Below, one piece after another: positions 1 to 9,294 of a DNA stretch of 64,000 nt (positions are counted from its first letter, which is position 1; each line of letters starts with the position of its first letter). The translations under genes were made by a program, and so were the position numbers. The notes under the pieces were generated by a model. It was not told the DNA's origin and did no database searches. It saw only the letters and a program-made list of their open reading frames with translations. The stretch comes from Gracilaria vermiculophylla (lineage: Eukaryota; Rhodophyta; Florideophyceae; Gracilariales; Gracilariaceae): contig JAHNZQ020003150.1 of assembly GCA_019155205.2 (NCBI GenBank), positions 1,788,279 to 1,852,278 on the forward strand, written 5' to 3'.

Positions 1-556
1 GATGATCGAACACCGGCATACCGATGCGAAACACATTTCTGTACGAACTTTCGTCAACTGAGCGCATGGCAAAGTCATACTTGAACTCGAGCAGCACGCT
101 GTCGGCGTTGATGGGGGTCGAAGAGTCTGACACATAATTAAACTGGGATGGATCACGGGGACGCGATTCCATTGCAGAGATGTAGAACAGACCGCTGATA
201 GCGTACGTGGGATGGAACGCGATGCTACGAACTCCGCCATGCATCCTGTTGAACGTGTTCAAAAAGCGATCTGTTTGTGTCGCAATTGCATTCTCTACAT
301 CAATGAACAGTGACACCTCTCCGCTTCGTGATATTTTGTACACGGCATTTGCCGTGCATACATAAACGTCCCAAAGATAAGGTATAATACATGTTATCTG
401 TGCAGCGGCTCCGTTTCTGTCCGGAATTTTTGCAAAACGCTTTGTGTAAACATTGAGCTCGCCTTGGAGAATTGGCTCGGTCACGGGATTGGCTGCACGG
501 CAGAGCGCAAAAAATGTAGATACGGAAACAAGAACTAGGACTGAAGGGCGCATCAT
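1..556 (-). CDS. Secreted glucose/sorbosone dehydrogenase or HIP-like beta-propeller protein, N-terminal part
   Basis: The reading frame opens at ATG ATG (556-551), has an in-frame stop upstream near 620, and stays open for 185 codons to the window edge, so the C-terminus is missing. Residues 1-21 form a signal peptide (short basic start, hydrophobic VLVLVSVSTFFAL, then CRAA). Residues 108-126 read GGVRSIAFHPTYAISGLFY, matching the conserved 'G.. IAFHP.. ..G.fYv' segment of the PF07995 glucose/sorbosone dehydrogenase and hedgehog-interacting-protein-like families, followed by a strand with DSVLLEFKYD (152-161). In those families this segment sits in an early blade of a six-bladed propeller, and some members bind PQQ and oxidise sugars. 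The catalytic and PQQ residues would lie beyond the window, so enzymatic activity cannot be judged. An extracellular or cell-wall role is inferred. Family assignment is fairly confident; exact function is not. Confidence 0.68.
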   Translation of the reverse strand, partial: MMRPSVLVLVSVSTFFALCRAANPVTEPILQGELNVYTKRFAKIPDRNGAAAQITCIIPYLWDVYVCTANAVYKISRSGEVSLFIDVENAIATQTDRFLNTFNRMHGGVRSIAFHPTYAISGLFYISAMESRPRDPSQFNYVSDSSTPINADSVLLEFKYDFAMRSVDESSYRNVFRIGMPVFDH

Positions 557-2613
557 GGCAGTCCGATTGTAGATCTCTGCGGGCGTGTGTATTCCGCCGA
601 GTTGGAGAAAAAGACAACGCTAATGCGTCCTGTCTTCCTAATCCCACTGCATTGCACTTCGGAGAATGGTTTCTTAAATAGTAATGATTCGCACTCGGTA
701 TCACCAGCAAGCAACAATGCACAGAAACGGTTGAAATCAAGATGAAGTCGCCATTCGTGATGTTGAATCGTGCCGATTTCCCCACAACGGCTCTTGAGCT
801 CATGTAACGCATGACACTGGGCTGATAAACTCCTAAGTTGAAGATTAAAGTCGTGCTTCTCGCGTCAATTTCTAACGGTTTGCGTCCTGCTGCTCTGCCA
901 AATTCGGTTGACATGCGTTTCATGCTCATCACGACGCACAACTAGATTATGTGCGTGCGCACCCCGGCGGCTTGGCTTCTGGTGCACAGATGTTCGCTGC
1001 AATGGCATTGTGATTTTGCATGTGGAGGCCTTTACCGCCTCGGCTAAAAGGCTGGAAATATCTCATGACAACGTTGCTTGTGAATTGGGAGCAACAAGGC
1101 GCATAATTACAGTCTCAAATGATTGCCAGTGGTGAGCTCTATTCTCCAAGCCGATTATCATACCATGAAATCATACTCTCCTGAGATTTACAGTCGGAGA
1201 GCGGTAATGTAGTTTTGTACTCGAACTGTTTTTTGCATGCTTAGCAGCGGTTTATGTGGTGGCGGATTTGCAAGGTCAAGAATACAGATAGAGACACTGC
1301 CGTTAATTAAAATAGATAAAAAGCATATTTAAATTAACATTGGTAGGGAATTGCGAAGAAGGAAAGAGTGCAACCTGTGCAAAGCTTACGTGTCAAGGTG
1401 TAAGGCAGTTGTTCTGTACAAAGTATTGTTAATAACATGAAGTGTTTTCATTCTTCCCGCCACGTGAATCGGTACCTTAGAATGCGTTGATAAGATGCAT
1501 ACTGTGGTTGATGCCTACCAGGAAGAACATGGATACCACCAAACAAGAGCTGAAGTGCTCTTGTCATTTGTGAATTTTTCTAGAGCTCCAATACTGACCT
1601 CATATGAAGCCAAATGATCGTCTGTGAGACTAGATGCCAAGTAGAAACTAGAAACTAGCAAAGCAGCCTTCGCATATTGTTGTGCTTGGTCGCGGTTTGG
1701 GACACGTAGAGCGTATGGAAGCTCCGATCAGACTCATTAATTTCTTGATGTAATCTCTCAGTTCTTTCGAACAACTCCTACAAAAATACAACAAAGTATC
1801 TGCAGCTTTCTTATTCATCTAGCGGCTCCTAGACGGGAATCATTCAATCATAGTCCAACGTACATGGCACAGCATTTCAACATAGAAATGGCCATTGACG
1901 AGATTTGTACTAGGAACTCTTCTCGTCATTCAAAAGAGCGAAATAAGGGATGTCTCCTGAAAATCATTCTTACGGATAATGAGTGTCAAAATTTTAAGTT
2001 TTACAGTTTCGTTCTCAAGAAGACGCATGGAACACAGTCCTATCTAACTCGCGTAGAGGTTCAGTGCCTTTTTTTTCTGAGCATCGAATCTGAATACGAA
2101 AGCACTCGCCCGATATATGCCTCTAAAATCAAATAAAGGTTAGCTGTGAAAGCGTTCCGAATAAAATCGTACAAAATATCTGTATGTTTCACAAGAACCG
2201 AAATGCGCCACTCACACATCAACGTAGTTACAAGCGAGAGTGTGCTTCGAAGCTTCCCCCCACGCTCAAGCAGCTCGCATTTGGGTGCTCCCTTACGACC
2301 GCTCCAGACGTGCGCCATGTATGCCCGGCTTTTTTTCTCAAAACCGCAGTTGCTCCCTGTCGTGCTGTCGTGCAAGCGCACTCTCAGCGAGCTTTTCCAC
2401 TGTCGTTCCGTCTCGGACACAGTTTAGGCGATTTCCATTGTCCTCCGTATTGGGCTTTGCTATGCGAACAAACACCATCCTATGCTAATTTATCCCAGCG
2501 TGCCGCCATTCATTTTTCTGGGAAGCAAAACAACTTGGATTTTTACACAAATGGAGGAAAAAACGCTGTGCACGTGAAAACCTCTGTAGTCATGCTTTAC
2601 ATGTTTCATGTTT
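557..2613. other. Intergenic region, no supported gene
   Basis: About 2 kb between the propeller-protein start and the kinase stop. It contains short open frames (for example 1864-2136 plus), but none has a recognisable domain, signal peptide or clear coding composition, and several merely overlap the kinase. Sequence immediately upstream of 556 should include the promoter of the minus-strand secreted gene; no convincing TATA box was identified. Confidence 0.5.
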
Positions 2614-3501
2614 CTACATCTGATCAAACAGGTTCTGGTTCGGATCTACGATCTGGTCAATCGTCTGCTGTAATAACGTATTCATGCGCTCATAGTTCGG
2701 CGGCTGCATGGAAAGCGCCTCGTCCACCAGAATCTTGATGTTCTCCGGAATTGGCTGTCCCATGTCATTCCTCGTTGCAACCGCCTTTCCAAAGTTGTTC
2801 TTGATAACAGCCATTTGGTCATCCGAGAGATTGTACCATGTGTACCGGCTGAGCTCCCCCTCAGGAATGAGACCCTCCTCGCTATTTCGAAACAGCTTCA
2901 CCATCATCTGAATCAAATCGCCGACATCGTTGATCTCACTGTAGGGGTTCAGAGTCTCGCACAAACCAAAATCTATCAAGAACCATTGATCTTTCTGACC
3001 TGCGGTATATCCGCGCACCACATTCCCTTCTTTGATGTCCCCGTGCTTAAAGTTCAAATTATGCAGCGCCCACATAGTCTTGAAAACCTGCATAGTCATC
3101 ACTACAATAGCGGCGTTTGAAAGACCTGTTTCTGCGTCACCAAATGCTGTTTCTACAGAGTCTCCAAATCTGCTCATCACCATGTAAGTGAACTCGTTGT
3201 GAGTTCCTAACGCAAAAGCTTTAGGAATTTTTAGATTTGGCGCCCTAATATTCAAATCTCGCAGTTTGTTGTACTCTTCCTCTAGGTCGTCCTGAGCATC
3301 TTCCAGCTCGTCCTCGTCGCCGCTCTCAACCACTGCAAACTTTACTACCGCATTCGGATGCTCTTGAGTGTTGTCTGTTACAGAGTAGACCGCACCAACG
3401 GATCCTGTACCCAAGATCTCACCAACAACCCATCTGTCGTCTACTGTATCCCCAGTGAAGTCGGGAGGCGTGTACTCTGCCGAATTGTTAGAAGAGCTCA
3501 T
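2614..3501 (-). CDS. CK1-like (CK1/VRK group) divergent protein kinase
   Basis: A single 295-codon ORF starts at ATG 3501-3499. Kinase landmarks occur in order: glycine loop GTGSVGAV (residues 31-38), the ATP-anchoring lysine in AVVKFA (K54), an acidic EEE near helix C (75-77), catalytic loop HGDIKEGN (153-160, with D155 and N160), IDFG (176-179), and NDVGDLIQMM (191-200), which sits where CK1 kinases carry 'RDDLESLGY'. There is no APE motif, as in the CK1 group. The length is a bare kinase domain with a short N-terminal tail and an acidic insert (GDEDELEDAQDD, 61-72) between K54 and helix C that is unusual. All catalytic residues are present, so Ser/Thr kinase activity is expected, probably in cytosol or nucleus. 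No introns are apparent. Substrate and pathway are unknown; CK1 and VRK subfamilies cannot be separated by eye. Confidence 0.82.
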   Translation of the reverse strand: MSSSNNSAEYTPPDFTGDTVDDRWVVGEILGTGSVGAVYSVTDNTQEHPNAVVKFAVVESGDEDELEDAQDDLEEEYNKLRDLNIRAPNLKIPKAFALGTHNEFTYMVMSRFGDSVETAFGDAETGLSNAAIVVMTMQVFKTMWALHNLNFKHGDIKEGNVVRGYTAGQKDQWFLIDFGLCETLNPYSEINDVGDLIQMMVKLFRNSEEGLIPEGELSRYTWYNLSDDQMAVIKNNFGKAVATRNDMGQPIPENIKILVDEALSMQPPNYERMNTLLQQTIDQIVDPNQNLFDQM

Positions 3502-4499
3502 TTTTTTGTTTCAACTTTTAGTACTTCTCAGCTGGTAGTAATTCTTTGTGATGCTCTGGCGGTGAGATGTACTTCTGTGGAAACGTTTCCACTCGTATGA
3601 CATCATTTGTAGTACTTCTTTAAAGAGTTTTTTTTACTGAGTACGCATGAATTTTGACTCATCTTTATTATTTTTTGTGATACGTCCGCTAATTGCTTTG
3701 TAAGCGATGATGTTGTCATATCGTATTCGATTTCTTTCACTCTTAACACACTGGATATGAATAGCTCTTATAATTAGACAACTAATTGTGGCTCCAAGTA
3801 AACTCTAGGCCAAAACAGATATGCACCTTATGCGGGAAATAAAGTTACAATCCTTTATGATTTTTTCCTCTTCATTGATTGTGTTCATCTATTAAACATT
3901 AAAAGGCCTCACAATGTCAGAAAACTTCAAAAACAAATATGAAACCAAGAACGAATTCTTTTTGTTTTACGGTTCAATTCAAATGATGATACTATAATGG
4001 TTATAGTTTTATTTGCCAGTAACGATTTTGAACAATACATAAATTCAAATGCAAAAAAAATACACACCTGATGCAATCAACGGCAAAGTAATCTCCAACA
4101 AAAGGTTGTCCCAAAAATAAGTATACAGGTAATCATATTGAAACAAATTATATAAAAATAACTACAATGGTATCCGTTTCCTTTCTTTCTGATATTTGGA
4201 TTAAAAAGCGTGTAAACAATCAAAAACATAATTAGATGCAAAGAAAGAATTACAAAAATGTAAAACTGTAATTGGTAAAATTGATACTGGGAGCTTTTGT
4301 TCTTGGTCAAGAAACTTATATTAGAATGGGAGTGAAGGTGCTATTGACGTAGTTTCTGATATGTATAGATTCAGTTGTACAAAGTGGATTAATTGTATTT
4401 ATTCATGGCACCAGATAATATGTTTAAAGAATACAAACATTGTTTTCTGTAACAGTCAATTCTCGAGGGAAAACCCAAAAGAATTGGATTTGAATATTC
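3502..4499. other. AT-rich intergenic stretch
   Basis: About 1 kb of AT-rich, homopolymer-laden sequence upstream of the kinase start. It should hold the kinase promoter. The open frame at 4077-4310 (minus) is low-complexity, hydrophobic and compositionally like random AT-rich DNA, so it is not called. Confidence 0.5.
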
Positions 4500-4604
4500 C
4501 AAACCCCTCTATCCTCTCTTGGAATAGTTACTGACAAGCAGACACGTTTTCCACTTGTCTGGTGCCCTGCATAATCCTGACGTCAGACTTTCCATACCTG
4601 GCGC
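4500..4604 (+). repeat. Inverted duplication, copy 1 (degenerate)
   Basis: Roughly 100 bp here matches the reverse complement of 6305-6408 with scattered substitutions. Shared blocks include GGAATAGTTACTG, GCAGACACGT, CTGGTGCCCTGCATAAT and CTGACGTCAGACTTTC. Similarity stops abruptly at both ends. In copy 2 the ATAATG at the centre begins an ORF with a signal peptide; here the equivalent position is ATAATC, so the start codon is lost. The two copies face each other about 1.8 kb apart. Confidence 0.8.
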
Positions 4605-4625
4605 AGCGCGTGACGTTCGAGAGTT

Positions 4626-4877
4626 TCATTCTGACAGACGAAGTCGCTGGAAATGCATGAAAGCGCGACTCTTCGACGCTGCGAGGAAGCCGTAAATGGC
4701 GTTGGAAAATAGAATGTAGGGCAGCGCGAGAATAGCAAAGCCGATTACGGTGGCAATGGAGGTCGAGTACGCAACAGGCAGCAGGCGCCACTTGCTGTAT
4801 TCGTCACGATTTATGGCGGCGCGTTCTTTGTACAGACAAGTGGAACTACAGTATATAGTCCGGAACCATGCCCGCAT
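4626..4877 (-). CDS. Small hypothetical ORF with one hydrophobic segment
   Basis: An 83-codon ATG-started frame. The first about 30 residues are polar and basic; residues about 42-66 form a hydrophobic, membrane-like stretch (IATVIGFAILALPYILFSNA); the tail is basic (ASKSRAFMHFQRL). No family is recognised. It lies just outside copy 1 of the inverted duplication, so it may be part of a decayed duplicated gene rather than a functional protein. Coding status is unproven. Confidence 0.25.
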   Translation of the reverse strand: MRAWFRTIYCSSTCLYKERAAINRDEYSKWRLLPVAYSTSIATVIGFAILALPYILFSNAIYGFLAASKSRAFMHFQRLRLSE

Positions 4878-5865
4878 GAAATGCAGTCTAATATAGTGCG
4901 CGCTTCATATGCAGTTCTTAACAATGCGCGATTAAAATGCAGTGTAAAGTATCGCCTATGCGATAAACCTCGCCCACAATCAAATGCCAAATGCAAACAT
5001 ACAACGCATACACATTCTGCGCGTATTTTATATCACACAGACGAAGCACTCAAAACAACCTGTGTTTCTCAGGGTAGCTACAAATATGCACCTTAATGCC
5101 TCGAACTAGGTTGAAACCGGGCTAAAGGAGACATTGTAAAGGCTAAACCAAAAACTGAACTCCTAACCCGATTAATCACACTAGTCCGCCGTTTTTCACG
5201 CGCAATACTTTACAAACTACGCTATGCTAACGGCCACATCGTTCTGATCGTTGCTTGAGGCCTTTGGGGTGCCATGCAACTGCAATATGCCGTCAATCTT
5301 GACTGCACCCGAGGAAACGTCTTTGACTTTTGTACTAGCTTTCTTGTCGCTTTCGGTTTCTTGTTTCACATCGCCTGTAGCAGTCTATGCATTATTCGCA
5401 GCTTGACTTTGACCCTCTCCCCTCTCTCCTGTTCCTCTCCTCATCCCATGTTTCATAGCAGTGATAAGCTTGACAGGATCGTGCCGGGGTGTACACATGC
5501 AGATAGCATGGCCTACAATGCCACGGCTCTGTTCTAGTAGTACATATGTACAATATCCCAATGTACAAATCCATGTCTATCGGAATTCATTTCATCCGAG
5601 TCAGGTACCAACTTATACCGACCCCCCCAGTAAGAGTCTCAATTTGATAATCATTGTAACATTGTGAATGGTGGAAGTTAATCACAAGTAACGATCACCA
5701 TTCTCTCCCGCAATCACTTTGTCACCTTCATGAGACAGTAACACATACTACTGTGCTTGAAACGGACAAAAAACATGTTCGGCATCCTGTTTGTGCATCA
5801 CCGGCACGATCTATAACAGGGATATCCTTTGCCGATAGCTGAAATCTAAAGGCCACCCTGTCACT
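4878..5865. other. Intergenic, no supported gene
   Basis: Nearly 1 kb with only short, compositionally unremarkable frames on both strands. There is a pyrimidine-rich patch around 5400-5450. No repeats matching elsewhere in the window were recognised. Confidence 0.45.
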
Positions 5866-6333
5866 TCAGAGCATTTCTGTAGGCGGTGTGGCTTCGGTGC
5901 CTGTGTTGCGAAAAAGTGCAGACCACAGCACGCGCTGCCTCGTGACATGCAATGGTCTGCCCCGGGCGCAAGGGCACTGACCGCCGACGGTGCCCGTAAC
6001 GGGCCAGACACTGGCCAGTTTTCCCTCATCAATCCTGTACGAGAACGGGTGCAGCGGCGGCGGCGGCGGCACTGCTGGTGCTGCGCACCTGGGCGCGGTG
6101 CGGCGGCGCGGCCTGAGGTGGCGGCGGCGTGGACGACGGGTGGGAGGACGGCGGGTAGCAAGGATGCGGGGACGGCAGCTGCGGTGACGGCTGCAGCGGC
6201 GGCGGTAGCGGTGGCGGTGGCGGTGGCAGCGGCGCTGCTGCAGCTGCGCGAGTGGGCGCGGCGCGACGGCGTACGCTGAGGCGGCGGCGGCGACGAGGAC
6301 AATGGCCACGTATAGAAAGTCTGACGTCAGCAT
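5866..6333 (-). CDS. Candidate secreted low-complexity protein with N-terminal signal peptide
   Basis: The ATG at 6333-6331 follows the conserved duplicated upstream block. The first 22 residues (starting MLTSDFLYVAIVLVAAAASAYA) are a textbook signal peptide. After that the frame becomes Arg/His/Pro-rich low complexity because it crosses the GC-rich tract. An overlapping frame through the same tract is proline-rich (runs of P with S/H) and ends near 6029, which would suit a wall-type protein better, so a frameshift or small intron may separate the signal peptide from the true mature frame. The signal peptide is convincing; the rest of the 155-residue product is doubtful. Confidence 0.3.
   Translation of the reverse strand: MLTSDFLYVAIVLVAAAASAYAVAPRPLAQLQQRRCHRHRHRYRRRCSRHRSCRPRILATRRPPTRRPRRRHLRPRRRTAPRCAAPAVPPPPPLHPFSYRIDEGKLASVWPVTGTVGGQCPCARGRPLHVTRQRVLWSALFRNTGTEATPPTEML
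6036..6300. repeat. GC-rich low-complexity tract (GCN/CGG-type)
   Basis: About 260 bp built from short GC-rich units (gcggcgg, ggtggcggtggcgg, gcagcggcg), in sharp contrast to the surrounding mixed or AT-rich sequence. All six frames stay open over much of it, which explains several overlapping long frames in this place that are not independent genes. Confidence 0.8.
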
Positions 6334-6408
6334 TATGCAGGGCACCAGATAAATGGAACACGTGTCTGCTTTACAGTAACTATTCCAAGGGAGGATAAAG
6401 GGGTCTGC
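6305..6408 (-). repeat. Inverted duplication, copy 2 (with intact start codon)
   Basis: Reverse-complement partner of 4500-4604. On the minus strand it contains an apparent 5' leader and the ATG of the signal-peptide ORF at 6333, followed by CTGACGTCAGAC, which encodes its residues 2-5. The shared region therefore spans leader plus about 15 codons, consistent with duplication of a promoter-proximal segment. Confidence 0.8.
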
Positions 6409-6644
6409 GCGAGAAGGATGTGAAGGTGACGCGGAGTCACCAGCTTTGCTGTGCAACACCATCAGCAGTTTGTTGATTGAATACAGACATCGCATCGCGA
6501 AGTGTATAGCGTTTCGTGCGTTTTTCTGCAACCGTTGAACTCCTGATAGAAACGAAGGAACGATATTCGAAAGATTCCTTAATAGACGGATCACTTCACA
6601 CAGCACTATTATCCGCAACGTCACATGGTTCTTCCACAAACGTC

Positions 6645-7304
6645 TCAGTTTCGGTGACAAATTTTATCAGTTAAGTCGTCACCCGAGGGCTGGCTTCCTT
6701 CGTTTTGAAGAAGGAAAAGTTCCGAGCTGTCACCCGCGATGTCAAGCAGCAGCTCCAGATTGGAATTTCCCAGAGGAACAACGATAATCTCTCCCAAAGA
6801 TCTTTCGCGAAAGACCCTGGACCTCCGTCTAGGATCCCCGCCCAAGTTGCTTTCCCCCGTGCTGAACAGCACAATCTTCCTTTGGCGCCCGGACTCCCGC
6901 CGCAGCCGGCTGTCACAGTACGCAATCGGAACGCCAGGAGATGTAGCAGGCGAGCGGTGCATCGAAAGCTCGCCGCCTTTGCGAATAGCTTCTGTCATGT
7001 TAGTCGTCGGCTGAAAAACCACCCGAACGGAAGCCCCGTACTGCACGGCCGCCGCTCGGGCCCCGTTTCTGGTTGAAAGGCTTGAGAGGGCCTCCTTGAA
7101 GACCTGCTTTTGTTTTCGGAACTGACTGGTTGTTATCGAGCCGTCCTCAAGCCCAAAACACACGTCCACATTGCATGTTTGTGCACTGCACTGTCTTAAA
7201 ACGTCAGAAAACGTTCTTGGGTGGTCCGAAACAGACTGCTTCGACGTGCACAAGAAGTAAATCACACACACGGTGTACCACGTGCCACTCGTTAGCCACC
7301 TCAT
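6645..7304 (-). CDS. Secreted vWA-domain paralogue with degenerate MIDAS site
   Basis: A 219-residue ORF from ATG 7304. Residues about 7-20 form a hydrophobic signal sequence. It aligns along its length with the plus-strand vWA protein at 8605-9294: CNVDVCF (44-50) against CSVNVCF, and IVLFSTGESNLGGDP (144-158) against IVLGDGRNNMGGDP, plus four cysteines at equivalent places (44, 49, 130, 216). vWA domains are extracellular adhesion or ligand-binding folds that use a metal ion held by DxSxS, a Thr and an Asp. Here the first motif reads LEDGS with one residue fewer, and the later Asp is missing, so metal coordination is probably lost. The protein looks otherwise well preserved and has no stop. 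It may be a metal-independent binder or an early pseudogene. Confidence 0.72.
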   Translation of the reverse strand: MRWLTSGTWYTVCVIYFLCTSKQSVSDHPRTFSDVLRQCSAQTCNVDVCFGLEDGSITTSQFRKQKQVFKEALSSLSTRNGARAAAVQYGASVRVVFQPTTNMTEAIRKGGELSMHRSPATSPGVPIAYCDSRLRRESGRQRKIVLFSTGESNLGGDPRRRSRVFRERSLGEIIVVPLGNSNLELLLDIAGDSSELFLLQNEGSQPSGDDLTDKICHRN

Positions 7305-8604
7305 TGAAGTCGGATGCAGCTGTCGAAAGGTGAGAATTTCTGGTCACACTCTACTCACAAAAAGCACATGCTCAAGAAATACTCAAGTTGCGTGGAGCCC
7401 TGCCTTGGCGCTGCGTGCATTCCAGTGCGATTTCGCAACAGCCAGCTACGCGGGGGGCTCCGTCGCACGCATTTCTCCTGCCATACGCGGATGAGTGGGA
7501 AAATCGTGTGGGCTGTGGCAGGAGGCTTGCGATCAAGATTTGCAGGAAATTGACAGCGATACTTCTTGTCGTACTGTTTGCCATGACGAGGACGTTTTTG
7601 CTTGGCAAGGATTTGTCTGCCAGGATAGCCTCCATGCCAAATAAGTGTGGGGGATTTCTTCTTTGGCGGTGTACGATTTGGTGACTCATGATAAGTACTT
7701 TTCCATGGTACTACTGCTTAACCATCTTTGAACAAAGTCGTTCCTTGTTGGCATGTCTTTCTTCTTCCCCTTTCTGCACCACAGGCTAGATCTGTAGACC
7801 TTTCCTTATATAGGTTGCATGGATTAACTGGTCCAATGCTGGCTCCGAGTCCATCATTGGTTAGCTTGGCTTCTTTTCGGAATGGGATGACCATTTACAG
7901 CACAAAAGTATGCTCTGCTGCTGCACACGTGAGCTGCATTTATCCAGGACCGTGTTCATGTAAACTCTACACAGTAATAGATCTCAACATAGTTGCCATG
8001 ACTTTTACTCGACAGAACTGTTTTCCAAGTTGGTAATGCTGCCGCTCATCATAAGGACACTGAGTTGTACAGCATTATTTAAGGCGAGTCCCGAACGTTG
8101 AGAGCAATCCTGCAAAAATTTCCTTGGCGGCTTTCATCATAGCACTCTTTCTTCACAACCAGAGCAATCAATAATATGAACTTCGTTGGAGGCAACACAC
8201 TGTTTGCTGCTTCTTGCATCTGATAGCAGCTGGTATAAGCACATCAGCAATTGCTCGCAATTCAAATACATCATTGTTGGACAGGATAGAGCGGTGCAGT
8301 CGCCTTTGCACGGTCGTTTGGGCTGCCTCTTCACCAGAATCTAGAGGAGGCATTGATACGCTTTACTTTCCGAGGGATACCAACGCGAATCACAGCAATA
8401 CTTAAAGTAGTTCATACAAGGAAAACATTTGGGGTAGTAAAGGGTGGGTTGAGTTGGTCTGTTCTCCCCAGCTTCTAGGGTATAAGTGGTCCAAACCAAA
8501 CTTTCTCTTTCCATTCGCCACTCTCTCACTAACCTCATCTTGACGAGCACAATACACATTCTATATCAAATCATCCCGTTTTTTGGTGTCCAGGAACCCT
8601 AAGC
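7305..8604. other. Intergenic between divergent vWA paralogues
   Basis: About 1.3 kb separating the two divergently transcribed vWA genes, so both promoters should lie here. Several open frames on both strands around 7372-7690 overlap one another and show no domain or signal peptide. A pyrimidine-rich stretch (CTTTCTCTTTCC) with a following TATATC lies about 30-90 bp upstream of the plus-strand start at 8605. Confidence 0.45.
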
Positions 8605-9294
8605 ATGTTGGCTCTAATTTCCGCATTTGCTTTGTTCTTTTCTCTGGGCTGTTGCATGTCGCATGAAGACGCCAAGCTTATGTACAAAAGCACAGTTCGG
8701 GCAGCTGTTGCTGAAGTTGAAAGGCGTGGATGCAGTGTCAATGTCTGTTTCGCCGTGGACACTAGTGGATCTGTTTCTAGCACAGATTTTAATTTGGAGA
8801 AAGATTTTTTGATTGACATCACTTCTATTGTCGGAGCAGATCCGCGGTCTAAGTTTGCTGCCGGTCAGTACGGCGTCAGGACTTACCAAATATCTTCGCT
8901 CACGAGCAATGTCGAAGAGTTTAACCTGCGCGTGAGAGGCGCCATGTACAAAAATGATCGGGCCACGTCGATGGGATCAGGTATCGTATTCTGTCACAGG
9001 CAACTAAGAAGGGAGATGCGCAAAAACCCGTATTCAAACCATGCAAATAAACTGATTGTGCTTGGAGATGGCCGAAATAACATGGGAGGTGATCCAGTTC
9101 GTCGCGCGAGGATCTTCAAATACAGAACGAACGGGTTGATATCTACCGTCGGGATCAGTTTTCAAAATACTGCATTGTTGACTGAAATTGCCGGTTCAAC
9201 TGACCGTGTTTTCGCTATCGACGATTATGTCGAACTTTCTTTTGTTATTGATGATCTTGTGTTTGAGATTTGTGGTATCGCTCTTGAAGCCTGA
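8605..9294 (+). CDS. Secreted von Willebrand factor A-domain protein, intact MIDAS
   Basis: A 229-residue single-exon ORF from ATG 8605. Residues 1-18 are a signal peptide (MLALISAFALFFSLGCCM). The mature protein is essentially one vWA domain. The MIDAS motif DTSGS occupies residues 52-56 (D52, S54, S56), T121 in RATSMGSG is the expected threonine, and D155 in VLGDG is the last metal ligand. Cysteines C43, C48, C130 and C223 are shared with the minus-strand paralogue and may form disulfides. The length (about 200 mature residues) equals a minimal vWA domain without extra modules. Expected to be secreted and to bind ligand through Mg2+ or Mn2+, for example in wall assembly or cell adhesion, but the partner is unknown. 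Confidence 0.85.
   Translation: MLALISAFALFFSLGCCMSHEDAKLMYKSTVRAAVAEVERRGCSVNVCFAVDTSGSVSSTDFNLEKDFLIDITSIVGADPRSKFAAGQYGVRTYQISSLTSNVEEFNLRVRGAMYKNDRATSMGSGIVFCHRQLRREMRKNPYSNHANKLIVLGDGRNNMGGDPVRRARIFKYRTNGLISTVGISFQNTALLTEIAGSTDRVFAIDDYVELSFVIDDLVFEICGIALEA

Noticed and set aside
300..941. 213-codon minus-strand frame
   Set aside because: It overlaps the signal-peptide gene at 1-556 in another frame, has no domain, and its composition does not look coding.
1864..2136. 90-codon plus-strand frame
   Set aside because: Short, in intergenic sequence, with no recognisable family. Could be real but cannot be supported.
2184..2738. 184-codon plus-strand frame next to the kinase
   Set aside because: Its end overlaps the kinase C-terminus on the opposite strand; no domain, signal peptide or similarity.
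5947..6302. Overlapping long frames on both strands
   Set aside because: They arise from the GC-rich low-complexity tract, where stop codons are rare in every frame.
7372..7690. Paired plus and minus frames of about 100 codons
   Set aside because: Mirror-image open frames with no domains between two real genes. A weak likeness to 45295-45345 was seen but is too short to call.
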